A stretch of DNA of 64,000 nucleotides. Source: Cercis canadensis (taxonomy: Eukaryota > Streptophyta > Magnoliopsida > Fabales > Fabaceae). The stretch's first letter is position 1. Every line of letters starts with the position of its first letter. Below, piece by piece: positions 13,174 through 25,107 of this stretch. The notes under the pieces are model-generated. The model was not told the origin of the DNA. It worked only from the letters and a program-made list of their open reading frames with translations, and made no database searches. The position numbers were made by a program, and so were the translations under genes. The stretch lies in contig QAOA01003275.1 of NCBI GenBank assembly GCA_003255065.1, positions 94,952 to 158,951 on the forward strand, given 5' to 3'.

Positions 13174-14608
13174 TGATGAGCTGCCGAGGCTCTTCAAATT
13201 AATTAAAGTTTAAGGTCGGTTTACCTAAGCTACTTGTAGCATAAGGCAACCCTAAGTTGAACCTAAGGATTATTCTGAGTAGTGAATCATATTAAGAAAC
13301 ATATAAACAGTGGGGTTTGATTTGTTCAAGTATTTAACAGAAATTAATTGTAAGTGGTAAACTTTAGGGAAAACAACCAATCCAAGTCTTAACTGATTCT
13401 GATTTTAATCCATCCTTGATTTCCAATGATCCATTCAATTATTAACCATGTTCTTGGCCTTAGAAAACATCAAGAAGCCGCTCAGTCCTCTATGGATGTC
13501 TACTGGTTAACCAACCAGAATTTGGAATTAACTAAGATTAAATGAATTAAGCAAACATTCAAGTCTAGTTTTACCTAAGTCCATGATCCAGCCAAGGTAA
13601 TTAATCCATCCAAAAGCTCAGAAACATTAATCAACCATACAANAAGTTCCTCTTTATTCACATGCAATTAAGCAATCACACATGAAGATCCAAATTCGAA
13701 TTTAACAATTCAAACAGAATAGTTCAGAGGAAGCAAGAAGTAGATTAATCATTGAATGAATAACAATTAAAGCATAATCTTAAAATCAATAATCAGAACA
13801 GCCAAAACCTGGATTGATTTGATGAATTAGCCCTCCATGAACAAGAGAAGCCAAGTTTTTACAAAATATCTAGAGAGAAAACTTAAAGACTAAGAAAAAC
13901 TAGAAAGCTGTCTAAAATATCCTAATGCCCCTAATTATGATTTTCGGCTGCCTCCTCTTGAACATATAGGCCTCCAAAATTACATGCACACCTAAATTGC
14001 CCTTAGGTCACACTTATTCCCATGGGCCTTAGCTTTCATTGGGCTTTGGTTTGGACTCATTTGGACTTGTCATGAGGAAGTTAGGCCTATTTAAGTGCCA
14101 ATAGGTTTCTGGAACCATCAGCCAAATTTGACAGCAAATAATACCATATAAAATATAAAATCTGGTGAACCGGTCTTCATAAAAATTGAAGCTCTGTCTA
14201 TTAGCTTTCCAATGGGACTAGTTTCAAGTCCATATGACATTTACAGCTCAAGTTATGGCCCAAACACTGCATGTAGGTCAGGATCCTGCGACAGCATGTC
14301 TTCTCTGGCTTCCAGGCTGCATATGACCTTCTCGATGTCCGAATTGGCTTTGGAGCCCTGAATGAAAGTTGTAGATAATTCTCTCAGCTTTCCTACAAGG
14401 TAAGAGTAGAAATTTTAAGACATTCAGAACTCAAGATATGCATGAAACACAGAGACAGCATAAAATGCTTAGTATTGCTGAAAAATGCAATTAGGCACAA
14501 ATGGATCCAAAGTCATCAAATGAGGTCCAAGTCTACTCAATTTAGCCTAAAAGAGGTTTAAAAGACTAAATATGAGGGATAACTATTATATAAAAAGTGT
14601 GTTCATCA
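13174..14608. mobile_element. Solo LTR of an LTR retrotransposon (copy 1)
   Basis: This is a 1,435-bp non-satellite block starting TGATGAGCTGCC and ending GTTCATCA. It has the TG...CA ends and short terminal inverted repeat (TGATGA/TCATCA) of an LTR. It is flanked by a perfect 5-bp target duplication, TGACT (13169-13173 and 14609-14613), and removing it restores a normal satellite monomer. No gag-pol coding, primer-binding site or second LTR is present, so this is best read as a solo LTR left by recombination between the two LTRs of a once complete element. The clade (Ty1/copia or Ty3/gypsy) cannot be told from an LTR alone. A relative lies at 52620-54277; by eye the two differ at roughly one base in ten, which suggests old insertions or distinct subfamilies. 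Transcriptional orientation is unresolved. Confidence 0.88.
13643..13643. other. Ambiguous base (N)
   Basis: A single undetermined base lies inside the first solo LTR, in CATACAANAAGTTCC. Nothing around it suggests a large gap. Confidence 0.99.
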
Positions 14609-17600
14609 TGACTCACCAGGAAACAGTCCTATCCCAGATACAGTGAACTATAAGAAAAATATCCGTGTCAGAAAGAGGGATGAACCGAAACAGGATCCCG
14701 TTTTAGATATAGTGACTCACCAAGAAACAGTCCCGTCCCAGATAAAGTGATGCACAAGAAAAATATCCGAGTCAGAAACAGGGATGAGCCGAAACAGGGT
14801 CCTGGGGCAGATATAGTGACTCAATAGGAAACTGTCCAGTCCCAGATACAGTAAACTATAAGAAAAATATCTGACTCAAATACAGGGATGAACCGAAATC
14901 GGGTCCCAGGGCAGATATAGTGACTCACCAAGAAACAGTCCCGTCCCAGATATAGTGATCCATAAGAAAAATATCTAACTCAGATACAGAGATGAACCTA
15001 AACAGGGTACCGATTCACATATAATGACTCACCAGGAAACAGTCCCGTCCCAGATACATTGAACCATAAGAGAAATATCTGTGTCAGAAACAGGGATGAA
15101 CCGAAACAGGTTCCCAGATCAGATATAGTGACTTACCAGGAAACTGTCCCGTCCAAGATATAGTTATGCACAAGAAAAATATCCGAGTCAGAAAAATTGA
15201 TGAACCGAAACAAGGTCCCGATCCACATATAGTGACTCACCATGAAACAGTCTTATCCCAAATACAGTGAACTATAAGAAAAATATCCGTGTCAGAAAGA
15301 GAGATGAACCGAAACAGGATCCCGGTTCAGATATAGTGACTCACAAGGAAACAGTGTTGTCCCAGATACAATGATGCACAAGAAAAATATCTGAGTCAGA
15401 AATAGGGATGAACCGAAACAAGGTTCCGGGACAGATATAGTGACTCAACAGGAAACTGTCCAGTCCCAGATACAGTAAACCATAAGAAAAATATCTGACT
15501 CAGATACAGGGATGAACCGAAATTGGGTCCCGGGGCAAATATAGTGACTCACCAGGAAACAGTCCCGTCCCAGATATAGTGATCCATAAGAAAAATATCC
15601 GACTCAGATACAGAGATCAACAGAAATAGGATCCCGATTCACATATAGTAACTCACCAGGAAACAATCCCGTCCCTGATACATTGAACCATAAGGAAAAT
15701 ACCCGTGTCAGAACCAAGAATGAACCGAAACAGGGTCCCGGGACAAATATAGTGACTTACCAAGAAACTGTCCCGTCCTAGATACAGTAATGCACAAGAA
15801 AAATATTCGAGTCAAAAATATGGATGAACCGAAACAAGGCCCCGGGGCAGATATAGTGAATTACTAGGAAACAATCATGTCCCAGATATAGTGATGAACA
15901 AGAAAAATATCTGAGTCAGAAATAGGGATGAACTGAAACAGGGTCCCGGGACAGATATAGTCTCTTACTAGGAAACTGTCCAGTCCCAGATATTGTGAAC
16001 GATATAAAAAATATCTAACTCAGATACAGGGATGAACCGAAACAGGGTCCCGAGGCAGATATGTGACTCACCAGGAAACAATCCCGTCCCACAAACAATG
16101 AACCATAAGAAAAATATCTGACTCAGATACAGGAATGAACGGAAACAGGGTCTCGGGGCAGATATAGTGACTCACCAGGAAACATTCTCGTCCCAGATAC
16201 AGTGAAACATAAGAAAAATATCCGAGTCAAAAACATGGATGACCCGAAAAAAGGTCTCGGTTCAGATATAGTGGAAAAAGTCCCGTCCTAGATATAGTGA
16301 TGCACAAGAAAAATATCTGAGTCAGAAACAGGGATGAACCGAAACAGTGTCCCGGGGCAGATATAGTGACTCAACAGGAAACTGTCCAATCCCAGATAGA
16401 GTAAACCATAAGAAAAATATCTGACTCAGATACAGGATCAACCAAAATCGGGTCCCGGGGCAAATATAGTGACTAACCAGGAAACAGTCCCGTCCCAGGT
16501 ATAGTGATCCATAAGAAACATATCCGACTCTGATACAAATATGACCCGAAACAAGGTCCCGATTCACATATAGTGACTCACCAGGAAACAGTCCCGTCCC
16601 AGATACATTGAACCATCAGAAAAATATCTGTGTCAGTAATAGGGATGAACCGAAACAGGGTCCCGGATCAGATATAGCGACGTACCAGGAAACTGTCCTG
16701 TTCAAGATACAGTGATGCAGAAGAAAAATATCCGAGTCAGAAAAATTGATGAACCGAAACAAGGTTCCGGTCCACATATAGTGACTAACCAGGAAACAAT
16801 CTCGACCCAGATACAGGGAACTATAAGAAAAATATATGACTCAGATACAGGAATGAACCGAAATATGGTCCCGATCCACATATAGTGACTCACCAGGAAA
16901 TAGTCCTATCCCAGATACAGTGAACTATAAGAAAAATATCTGTGTCAGAAAGAATGATGAACCGAAACTGGGTCCCGGTTCAGATATAGTGACTCACCAG
17001 GAAACAGTCCCGTCCCAGATCCAATGATGCACAAGAAAAATATCTGAGTCAGAAACAGGGATGAACCGAAACAGGGTCCTTGGGCAGATATAGTGATTCA
17101 ATAGGAAACTGTCCAGTCCCAGATACAGTAAACCATAAGCAAAATATATGACTCAGATACAGGGATGAACCAAAACCGGGTCCCGGGGCAGATTTAGTGA
17201 CTCACCAGGAAACTGTCTCATCCCAGATATAGTGATCCATAAGAAAAATATCCGTCTCAGATAAATAGATCCACCGAAATAGGATCCCAATTCACATATA
17301 GTGACTCACCAGGAAACAATCCCGTCCCTGATACATTTAACCATAAGGAAAATATCCGTGTCAGAAATAGGGATTAACCGAAACAGGGTCCCGATTCAGA
17401 TTTAGTGACTCACTAGGAAACAGTCCCGTCCCAGTTATAGTGATCCATAAGAAAAATATCCGACTCAGATACAGAGATCAACCGAAATAGGATCCTGATT
17501 CACATATAGTGACTCACTAGGAAACAATCCCATCCCTGATACATTGAACCATAAGGAAAATATCCGTGTCAGAAACAGGGATTAACCGAAACAGGGTCCC

Positions 17601-19891
17601 GGGTCAGATATAGTGACTTACCAAGAAACTGTCCCGTCCTAGATAAAGTGATGCACAAGAAAAATATTCGAGTCAAAAATATGGATGAATCGAAACAGGG
17701 CCCCGGGGCAGATATAGTGTCTCACCAGGAAACTGTCCAGTCCTAGATATAGTGAACGATATGAAAAATATCTGACTCAGATACAGGGATGAACCGAAAT
17801 AGGGTCCCGAGGCAGATATAGTGACTCACCAGGAAACAATCCCGTCCCACAAACAGTGAACCATAAGAAAAATATCTTACTCAGATACAGTAATGATGGG
17901 AAACAGGGTCCTGGGGCAAATATAGTGACTCACCAGGAAACAGTCTCGTCCAAGATACAGTGAACCATAGTAAAAATATCCGAGTCAAAAACATGGATGA
18001 ACCGAAACAGGTTCCCGGTACAGATATAGTGACTCACCAGGAAAAAGTCCCGTCCCAGATATAGTGATGCACAAGAAAAATATCTGAGTCAGAAACAGGG
18101 ATGAATCAAAACAGGGTCCCGGGTTAGATATAGTGACTCAACAGGAAACTGTCCAATCCCAGATACAATAAACCATAAGAAAAATATCTGACTCAGATAC
18201 AGGGATCAACCAAAACCGGGTCCCAGGGCAGATATAGTGACTAACCAGGAAACAGTCCTGTCCCAGGTATAGTGATCCATAAGAAAAATATCCGACTCAG
18301 ATACAGATATGAACCGAAACAGGGTCCCGATTCACATATAGTGACTCAGCAGGAAACAGTCCCGTCCCAGATATATTGAACCATAAGAAAAATATCCATG
18401 TCAGAAACAGGGATGAACCGAAACAGGGACCCGGGTCAGATATAGTGACTTAGCAAGAAACTGTCCCGTCCAAGATACGGTAATACACAAGAAAAATATC
18501 CGAGTAAGAAAAATTGATGAACCGAAACAAGGTCCCGGTCCACATATAGTGACTCAGATACAGGGAACTATAAGAAAAATATATGACTCAGATACAGGGA
18601 TGAACCGAAACAGGGTCCCGATCCACATATAGTGACTCACCAAGAAACAGTCCTGTCCCAGATACAATGAACTGTAAGAAAAATATCTGTGTCACAAAGA
18701 GGGATGAACCGAAACAGGGTCCTAGTTCAGATATAATGACTCAGCAGGAAACAATCCCGTCCCAGATACAATGATGCACAAGAAAAATATCTGAGTCAAA
18801 AATAGGGATAAACCGAAACAGGGTCCTTGGGCAGATATAGTGACTCAATAGGAAACTGTCCAGTCCCAGATACAGTAAACCATAGGAAAAATATCTGACT
18901 CAGATACAGGGATGAACCGAAACCAGGTCCCGGGGCAGATATAGTGACTCACCAGGAAACAGTCTCGTCCCAGATATAGTGATCCATAAGAAAATTATCC
19001 GACTCAGATACAGAGATGAACCGAAACAGTGTCTCGATTCACATATAATGACTCACCAGGAAACAGTCCCGTACAAGATACATTGAACCATAAGAAAAAT
19101 ATCCTTGTTAGAAAAAGGGATGAACAGAAACGGGGTCCCGGGTCAGATATAGTGACTTACCAGGAAACTATCCCGTCCAAGATACAGTGATGCACAAAAA
19201 AAATATCCGAGTCATAAAAATTGATGAACCGAAATAAGGTCCCGATCCACATATAGTGACTCACCAAGAAACAATCTCTTCCCAAATACAGTGAACTATA
19301 AGGAAAATATCTGACTCAGATACAGGGATGAACCGAAACAGGGTCCCGGGGCAGATATAGTGACTCACTAGGAAATAGTCCCGTCCCAGATACAGTGAAC
19401 CATAAGAAAAATATTCCTGTCAGAAACAGGGATGAACCGAAACAAGGTCCCGGAGCAGATATAATGACTCACTAGGAAACAGTCCCGTCCCAAATACAGT
19501 GATGCACAAGAAAAATATCCGAGTCAGAATCAGGGATGAACTGAAATAGGGTCCCGGGGCAGATATTGTGACTCACTAGGAAACAGTCCCGTCACAGATA
19601 CAGTGAACTATAAGAAAAATATCCGAGTCAGAAACAAGGAGGAACCGAAACAGGGTCCCAGGGCAGATATAGTGACTCACTAGTAAACAGTCCCATCTCA
19701 GATACAGTGAACCATAAGAAAAATATCCGAGTCAGAAAAAGGAATGAACCGAAACTGGGTCCCGAGGCAGATATAGTGACTCACCAGGAAACAGTCCCAT
19801 CCGAGATACAGTGAACCATAACAAAAATATTCGAGTCAGAAACAGGGACGAGCTGAAACAGGGTCCCGGGTCAGATATAGTGACTTACCAG
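14609..19891 (+). repeat. 104-bp satellite array, block B
   Basis: About 51 monomers continue the array in the same orientation and with the same monomer classes as block A, including CACATATAG types. Recurrent groups include GATCAACC/CAGGTATAGTGATCCATAAG monomers (near 16435-16510 and 18205-18275) and the AACAATCCCGTCCCACAAAC monomer. A deletion joins ATAGTGACT to CAGATACAGGGAACTATAAG near 18550. No gene or RNA was seen. The block ends in the CTTACCAG duplication (19884-19891) made by the hAT insertion. Confidence 0.97.
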
Positions 19892-19902
19892 TAGGGGTAT
19901 AA
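19892..19902 (+). repeat. hAT left terminal inverted repeat
   Basis: TAGGGGTATAA matches the inverted right end (TAGGGGTGTAA) at 10 of 11 positions. It directly follows the CTTACCAG target duplication. Confidence 0.9.
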
Positions 19903-20067
19903 GCTAAACCGGCTAAAGCGACCAAACCGAAACAAAACGGACCGAAACCGAGTCAAACCGAGATAGGCCGTCCGGTTTACGATTTGATTTTTTGAAAAAC
20001 TGATAGGACCGGTTCGGTTATCGGTTTCATTAAATAAAAACCGGTTATAAACCAAACCGAACCGAGT
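19903..20067. promoter_or_regulatory. hAT left subterminal AACCG-rich region
   Basis: At least ten copies of AACCG/ACCGA or the complement CGGTT lie here, including CCAAACCGAAAC, GGACCGAAACCGAG, GGACCGGTTCGGTTATCGG and CCAAACCGAACCGAG. Similar clustering occurs at the right end in opposed orientation. In hAT elements such as Ac, short subterminal repeats bind the transposase; this role is inferred by analogy. Confidence 0.7.
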
Positions 20068-22107
20068 ATAGAGATTCGACGTCGTTTTATAGAATAAGGA
20101 TGAGTAGCCCAGCTACCTTGAGTCTCCTTCGACTCCTCCCCTCAGTTCAGAATCCCTAACTTCAAAATTTTCTCTCCTTCTCTGACTCTCCCTCAGTCCC
20201 TCCCATTCTCAAATCCCTTACTACAGGTTCTCTCCTTAGCACTCTCCTCTCCTCCATCGTCGAACCATCACCGGTGTCTCTGACTCTTTGCTGTCTCGAC
20301 GTTGCAGACTTGTAGGTGAGTTACTCGTAGATTTTTCTGGTTTTGTGACTTATCGAAATGTGGATTTTTAAACCCCCTTGTGTGTGTAATTTTTGGCTTG
20401 AGGATTTCTGTGAGTAGTGTTAGGCAACATCTAAAGAAGATGATGTGCAATATAGGATTGCTTTTGTTTAATTTTTGAGATTGAAGATTTTTAGGGTTCG
20501 AAACCCAAATCAGGATTGATTTCCTCAAATTTCTGTCTCTGAGTTGATTTGGGCATTTGATTTTTTTGTTATTCTTTTACTCTTTCTTTCCCTTACCTCA
20601 CTCTCTCATTCTCTTCTTCGTCTATGGTTTCTGTGGATTTCAGGCTCAGTTCCCCTTTGAATTGAAAGCAGTTAACACTGGTTCAATAATTATTAGTATT
20701 TTTTTTTTATCTTTTTTCTACTAAATGTGAATTTTTTTTTATTTTGGTATACGAGTGAGACCCACATTGAGATTGTTGCATCAGTAACTTGGTAAATTTG
20801 TATGTATTTAAATTTATAAACTTAAAACGATAAATCAGTGAGCATGTTTATGTCTTATGCTCCACAGTTATTTCAAAGCTTGGTAATTATTTTCATTAAG
20901 CAATTGGGTTCTCTCTTATATGAGTTGAAAGTACAGAGGATGGGGCTTCATATTTATTGCTTCTTGTTTTTTAAGAATGAAAATTGTGGTTGGTAAAAAA
21001 TAGAGAATTTGTTTTCTTTTTTGATTGCATATCATTTCAATTGTCTATACTAGTCAAGTTAAAGTTGGGCTTAATAAAGCAGGAGCCATCCCAATTTTAT
21101 GTTGAGGTTTAGGATGATGATTGATGACTTGGTAATTTCTACTAATTTCTAGTTTATTAGTTTTTCCAAACCTGGGATGCAGGATGTAAAGAAGTTTGAC
21201 TTGAGGTTTAATTAGTATCTAAAAGTTTTATTTTGTGAGGGTGCACTATAAAGCACTAGTCATCAGAAGTCATGTGGTTTTTCCAACAATTTGAGTTGCA
21301 GTAGTGTAAGCATCCAAGGAGAGCTATGATAGATAAAACTTTGGGTCAGATCTATTGCAAGAATTGTCTTTGCTTTCTCCACTTGTAGGTTGTAGCCTAC
21401 TAATAGGCCCATTTCTATTTTGTTTGGAGAAGGAACTGCACACTTGTCACCCACATAAACACATATATCTATAATTTGTTCTGTCTCTCTATTGCTCATG
21501 TCATTTTATTGAACAAGCTGTCATTATATTGAACAAGCTTTCATTCTTTATGCTTCATTTCACTTTCCTGACTTATTGTGTGCTATTCCCACAATAATAC
21601 TCTAACACAGGAAATGTCTTCCTTAATTTGAATATAAGTCTAGTTTCTAATCTATGAGAAATATTATTCTTGGTTTTGTTGCTTTCTTGGTTTTTAAATT
21701 TATTTGACAGTAGTTTGCTTTATCAATTAAATGAGGTTTCTCTTCCTTGTATAATTTGCTTATTGATTCAGGGATGTAAGCCTGTAATCTATATATCATC
21801 TTTGCTTCTCATTTTAGTCACAGATTTTCAGTGCTGTTTTTTATATGTTATGTCATAGTTTTTTCATTGTCAACTTATATACCAATTCTGCATATAGTTC
21901 TTCAAATTCTTCACTCTTTTCTGCAATACTTTTCTTTCTATAGATTGCATATCTTCTGCTGCAATGAATTGGTCATTGTAATTTATGAGCATAATCAAGG
22001 ACAGCCTAACCAATTCTAATTTTTCTTTTATTACCAATTGATTTACTCTCATCTTGTTTGCTCAACCAATTCTAATTTTTCTATAGATATATTGTGCAAT
22101 TTGGGAT
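20068..22107 (+). other. hAT 5' leader with a probable large intron
   Basis: There is no coding sequence here. A weak TATA-like TTTTATAGAA lies at 20085-20094 and is followed by a pyrimidine-rich leader (20110-20315). A good splice donor, TTGTAG/GTGAG, is at 20316. The next convincing acceptor, TTTTTCTATAG, ends at 22086, 22 bp before the first transposase ATG at 22108. The T-rich 1.77 kb between them reads as a 5'-UTR intron, a common layout in plant hAT genes. Two 18-bp copies of an ACCAATTCTAATTTTTCT sequence lie at 22009 and 22065 near the acceptor. The splicing is inferred from consensus sites only. Open frames on either strand here lack recognisable protein features. Confidence 0.5.
21499..21538 (+). 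repeat. 20-bp tandem duplication in hAT intron
   Basis: TGTCATTTTATTGAACAAGC at 21499 is followed at once by TGTCATTATATTGAACAAGC at 21519, with one mismatch. It is a small slippage duplication with no evident function. Confidence 0.85.
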
Positions 22108-24194
22108 ATGGATAAAGAAGATAATGCCATGCCTCTTGGAACAACCCAAACTACGGGCACGGTTGTGGGGAATGCTCCTACTCCGGATGAGAGCATCCAA
22201 ATGTAAATTGAGGACAGCCAAGATGGAACTGAGGTAACAGGTAGTACTACCTCTAGATTGATTTCTGTTGTTTGGAAACATTCTACTAAGATTAAAGATG
22301 GTAAGAGAGCTGGGTGTAATTATTGTGGGAAGACTTATGCAGCCCTTAGTGGAAAGAATGGGACTTCATCTATGTTGAATCACTTGGTTGTTTGTCCCAA
22401 AAATCCTAGTAATAAAGTAGCTGATAAGAAACAAAGAGAGGTTGGGTATGTGTCTATTCCGGAAGATGAGGGGAATGAGAAGACAATGAAGTTGAACACT
22501 TTTAGTCAACAAGAATGTAGATTAACACTTGCTAGAATGATATGTGTTGATGAATTATCATTTAAGTTTGTGGAGAATGAAGGTTTTAGACACTTTATAA
22601 ATGTTGCATCGCCAAAATTTCAAGTTCCTTCAAGGGTAACTATTGCTAAAGATGTCATGAACATGTATATCAAAGAGAAGAAAATTCTGAAAAATTATTT
22701 GTCTTCTCCTTCTCAAATGGTTTGCCTTACTACTGACACTTGGACTTCCATTCAGAACTTTAATTACATGTGTGTGACTGAGCATTACATTGGGGATGAT
22801 TGGGCTATAAATAAGAAGATATTGTCATTCTCTCTAATTTTTGATCATAAAGGAGAAACAATAGGAAAAGCTTTAGAGAGGACAATTAAGGCATGGGGCA
22901 TTTATAAGGTTTGCACTATAACTGTGGATAATGCTAGCTCAAATAGTGTTGCTCTTGCATATTTGGTTAGGAGGTTAAATGATTGTAATGGGACTATCTT
23001 GAACGGAGAATTCATGCATTTGAGGTGCTCTGCTCATATTTTAAATCTCATTATTAGTGAAGGTTTAAAAGAGATAGACCCTTCAATTGCAAGAATTAGG
23101 GCAGCAGTCAAGTATGTGAAGGCATCCCCTGCTAGAATGGTTGTTTTTAAATAAGCTATAAGCTTTACAAATATAGAATGTAAGCATTCTGTGTGTCTTG
23201 ATTGTCCTACAAGATGGAACTCAACTTATCTAATGTTAGAAGCTGCTGTAAAATTTGAAAAGGCTTTTGCACGCCTTGAAGACGATGATTCTGGTTACAA
23301 TATAGCTTTTGGTAATGATTGCCCTCCAAGTTCAGACGATTGGGTACGTGCACGTGTGTTTGTCAAGTTTTTGAAATTTTTTTATGATGTTACCTTGAAC
23401 TTCTCTGGCTCTTTGCATGTTACATCAAATGCATTTTTCCAAAAACTATGTGAAATCTATCAAACCTTGCAAAAATGGATGAACATGAGTGATATTGTGA
23501 TGAGATCTATGGCTGAATCGATGAAAAGAAAATTTGATAAGTATTGGGATGATGGGGATAATATGAATTATTTCTTATTTGTGGCTGTGGTGCTTGATCC
23601 AAGGTATAAGCTGGAGTATGTGGATTTTTGTTTTGGAAAAATGTATGGTAGAGAACGAGGGGGTCGGATGGTAGAGAAATAAATGAGGTTTTGCATAGGC
23701 TGTTTGAAACTTATTCAATTTTGCATCCTATCCCTGATGACTCAAAGGATTCTACTAATAGTGTGGACTTGGCATGTTAAGGAAGTGGAAGTGGTGAAGA
23801 AGATTCTAATTGGGACTTAGAGTTTCATAAGAAGAGGCGGAGAAAGCAAAAGGATGTGAGAAAATCTGAATTGGAAAGGTACTTAGAGGATGATGTTGAA
23901 GAACAAGTTGAAGGGTTTGATATCCTTAAATGGTGGAGAGTGAAGAAGACTAAATATTATGTTTTATCTTATATTGCTAAGGATATTTTGCCTATTCCTG
24001 TATCAACAGTGTCCTCTGAATCAGCATTCAATACTGGGGCTAGGGTTCTAGATCCATTTTGGAGTTCTTTATTGCCTACGACCGTTGAGGCTTTAATTTG
24101 TGCTCAGAATTGGCTAAGATCCTCTAAGAAGCCAATAGATCTTCGCAACCAAATGAATGAGATAGAACAACTTGAATCAGGTAATTCTTTGTGA
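22108..24194 (+). pseudogene. hAT transposase (BED zinc finger, RICESLEEPER/Ac-like), broken
   Basis: The coding trace runs about 695 codons from ATG 22108 (MDKEDNAMPLG) to TGA 24192, the usual length for plant hAT transposases. Numbering from that ATG, a BED finger spans about residues 52-100 with ligands C70, C73, H92 and C96. The RNase-H-like core shows CLTTDTWTS with D210 and ITVDNASSN with D274, the first two catalytic acids of the family, then HLRCSAHILNLI around residue 310 and LDCPTRWNSTYLML near 370. The C-terminal dimerisation region has PVSTVSSESAFNTGARVLD, with a conserved glutamate, and EALICAQNWLR. In-frame TAA stops lie at 22204, 23152 and 23778, and a single-base frame shift occurs shortly before 23680, moving the reading from frame 1 to frame 3. 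The protein would have cut and pasted the element in the nucleus. As it stands no full-length product is possible. The original start upstream of the first stop is the best candidate because the frame is continuous with the BED domain. Confidence 0.93.
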
Positions 24195-24944
24195 TTTATA
24201 TTTGGCTTTTATAATTTTTTTATATTTTTAAATTGAAAGCTAGCTGATTTATTTTTTTCTATGATAATTTAATTAGAGATATCATCAGTTGTAACCGAGC
24301 TCGACAAGGTTTCATGAAGTGTCTGTTTTTCTCAACCTTAATGGGTAAATCTTATTTATATTTTTACACTACAATTTAATGTTTATGCCTGTGATGCTGA
24401 TAAATGGATATTGGTTTTTGCAGTAGCAATTGGTTTGGGATTGGAAGGAAAGCAATAAAGGGTCTGATACTAGATTACTACTTTACTAGTGAGCTGCTGC
24501 TGATTGGATTTTCTCTGCTTGTATTTCTGTTGTTTTTTTTTTTTTTGCTAATTTGCTGATTTGCCTGTTTGATAAGTCTGGAAGTTTTTGTTGCTGATTT
24601 TCTGTTGTATTTTTGCAATTGTTTTGTTGGTCATTGAACTGGAATGTCTGATATTTGGTTGTTATTTTGTTGTGGTAGTCTGTAAAGGAACCCAATTCCA
24701 CCTGGGTACATTTAGTACTTGACAATTTTCTATGACAGTTGCTTGTTGAAAATAGAGCAATAATTTATGCTAAGAGTTTGATTTATGTTTATTTTTTGCT
24801 ACTTTAAAGTTTAATAGAAGAAGACATGGATAATTGCTTGCAAGTTTTGTTTATTAGTACTCTCCTTATAGCAAAAGTGGTTTGAATCTGGGCAGAATTT
24901 CTCATTCAAAATTGCTTGAATGTTTTCAAGCTACAGTAGCAGAA
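24195..24944 (+). other. hAT 3' untranslated region
   Basis: This T-rich stretch follows the transposase stop. A candidate poly(A) signal, AATAAA, is at 24454-24459. A possible 3' intron could use the donor GAATCAG/GTAATT (about 24180) and the acceptor TTTTTGCAG ending at 24423, which would alter the last few residues. A run of T lies near 24533-24546. No other gene was recognised; the open frame on the minus strand at 24486-24725 is low-complexity. Confidence 0.5.
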
Positions 24945-25096
24945 AAACCGATAAAACCAGCCAAACCGAACTGAACTGGTTCGGTTTGACTCGATTTTTT
25001 TGAAAAAATTCTAAAAAACCGATCCGAACCGAACCAAATTTTATTGACTCAGTTTTTTTTCCGGTTTGGGGTGTAAACCGGACCGAACCGAATCGA
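24945..25096. promoter_or_regulatory. hAT right subterminal AACCG-rich region
   Basis: It contains AACCGATAAAACC, CCAAACCGAACTGAAC, GGTTCGGTTTGAC, CCGATCCGAACCGAACC and GGACCGAACCGAATCG. These mirror the left subterminal cluster as an imperfect inverted arrangement and are probable transposase binding sites by analogy with Ac-type elements. Confidence 0.7.
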
Positions 25097-25107
25097 TTAC
25101 ACCCCTA
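25097..25107 (-). repeat. hAT right terminal inverted repeat
   Basis: TTACACCCCTA on the plus strand is the inverted copy of the left end with one mismatch. The CTTACCAG duplication follows directly. Confidence 0.9.

Larger units (their letters stand above)
19892..25107 (+). mobile_element. hAT-superfamily DNA transposon, autonomous type, inactive
   Basis: This 5,216-bp element is flanked by a perfect 8-bp target duplication, CTTACCAG (19884-19891 and 25108-25115), the size typical of hAT. Its ends are TAGGGGTATAA and TTACACCCCTA, an 11-bp terminal inverted repeat with one mismatch. Both ends carry clusters of AACCG/CGGTT motifs, as expected for subterminal transposase binding sites. Inside is a plus-strand transposase gene with a BED zinc finger, a hAT catalytic core and a C-terminal dimerisation region, broken by three stops and one frameshift. 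Excision in thought rejoins a normal monomer (GACTTACCAG + GAAACTGTCC). The intact ends suggest it could still be moved by a related transposase, but it does not make one itself. Confidence 0.95.

Noticed and set aside
21263-22281. Several 60-78 codon frames on both strands in the hAT 5' region
   Set aside because: They lie in the T-rich probable intron, are short and hydrophobic or low-complexity, and show no domain.
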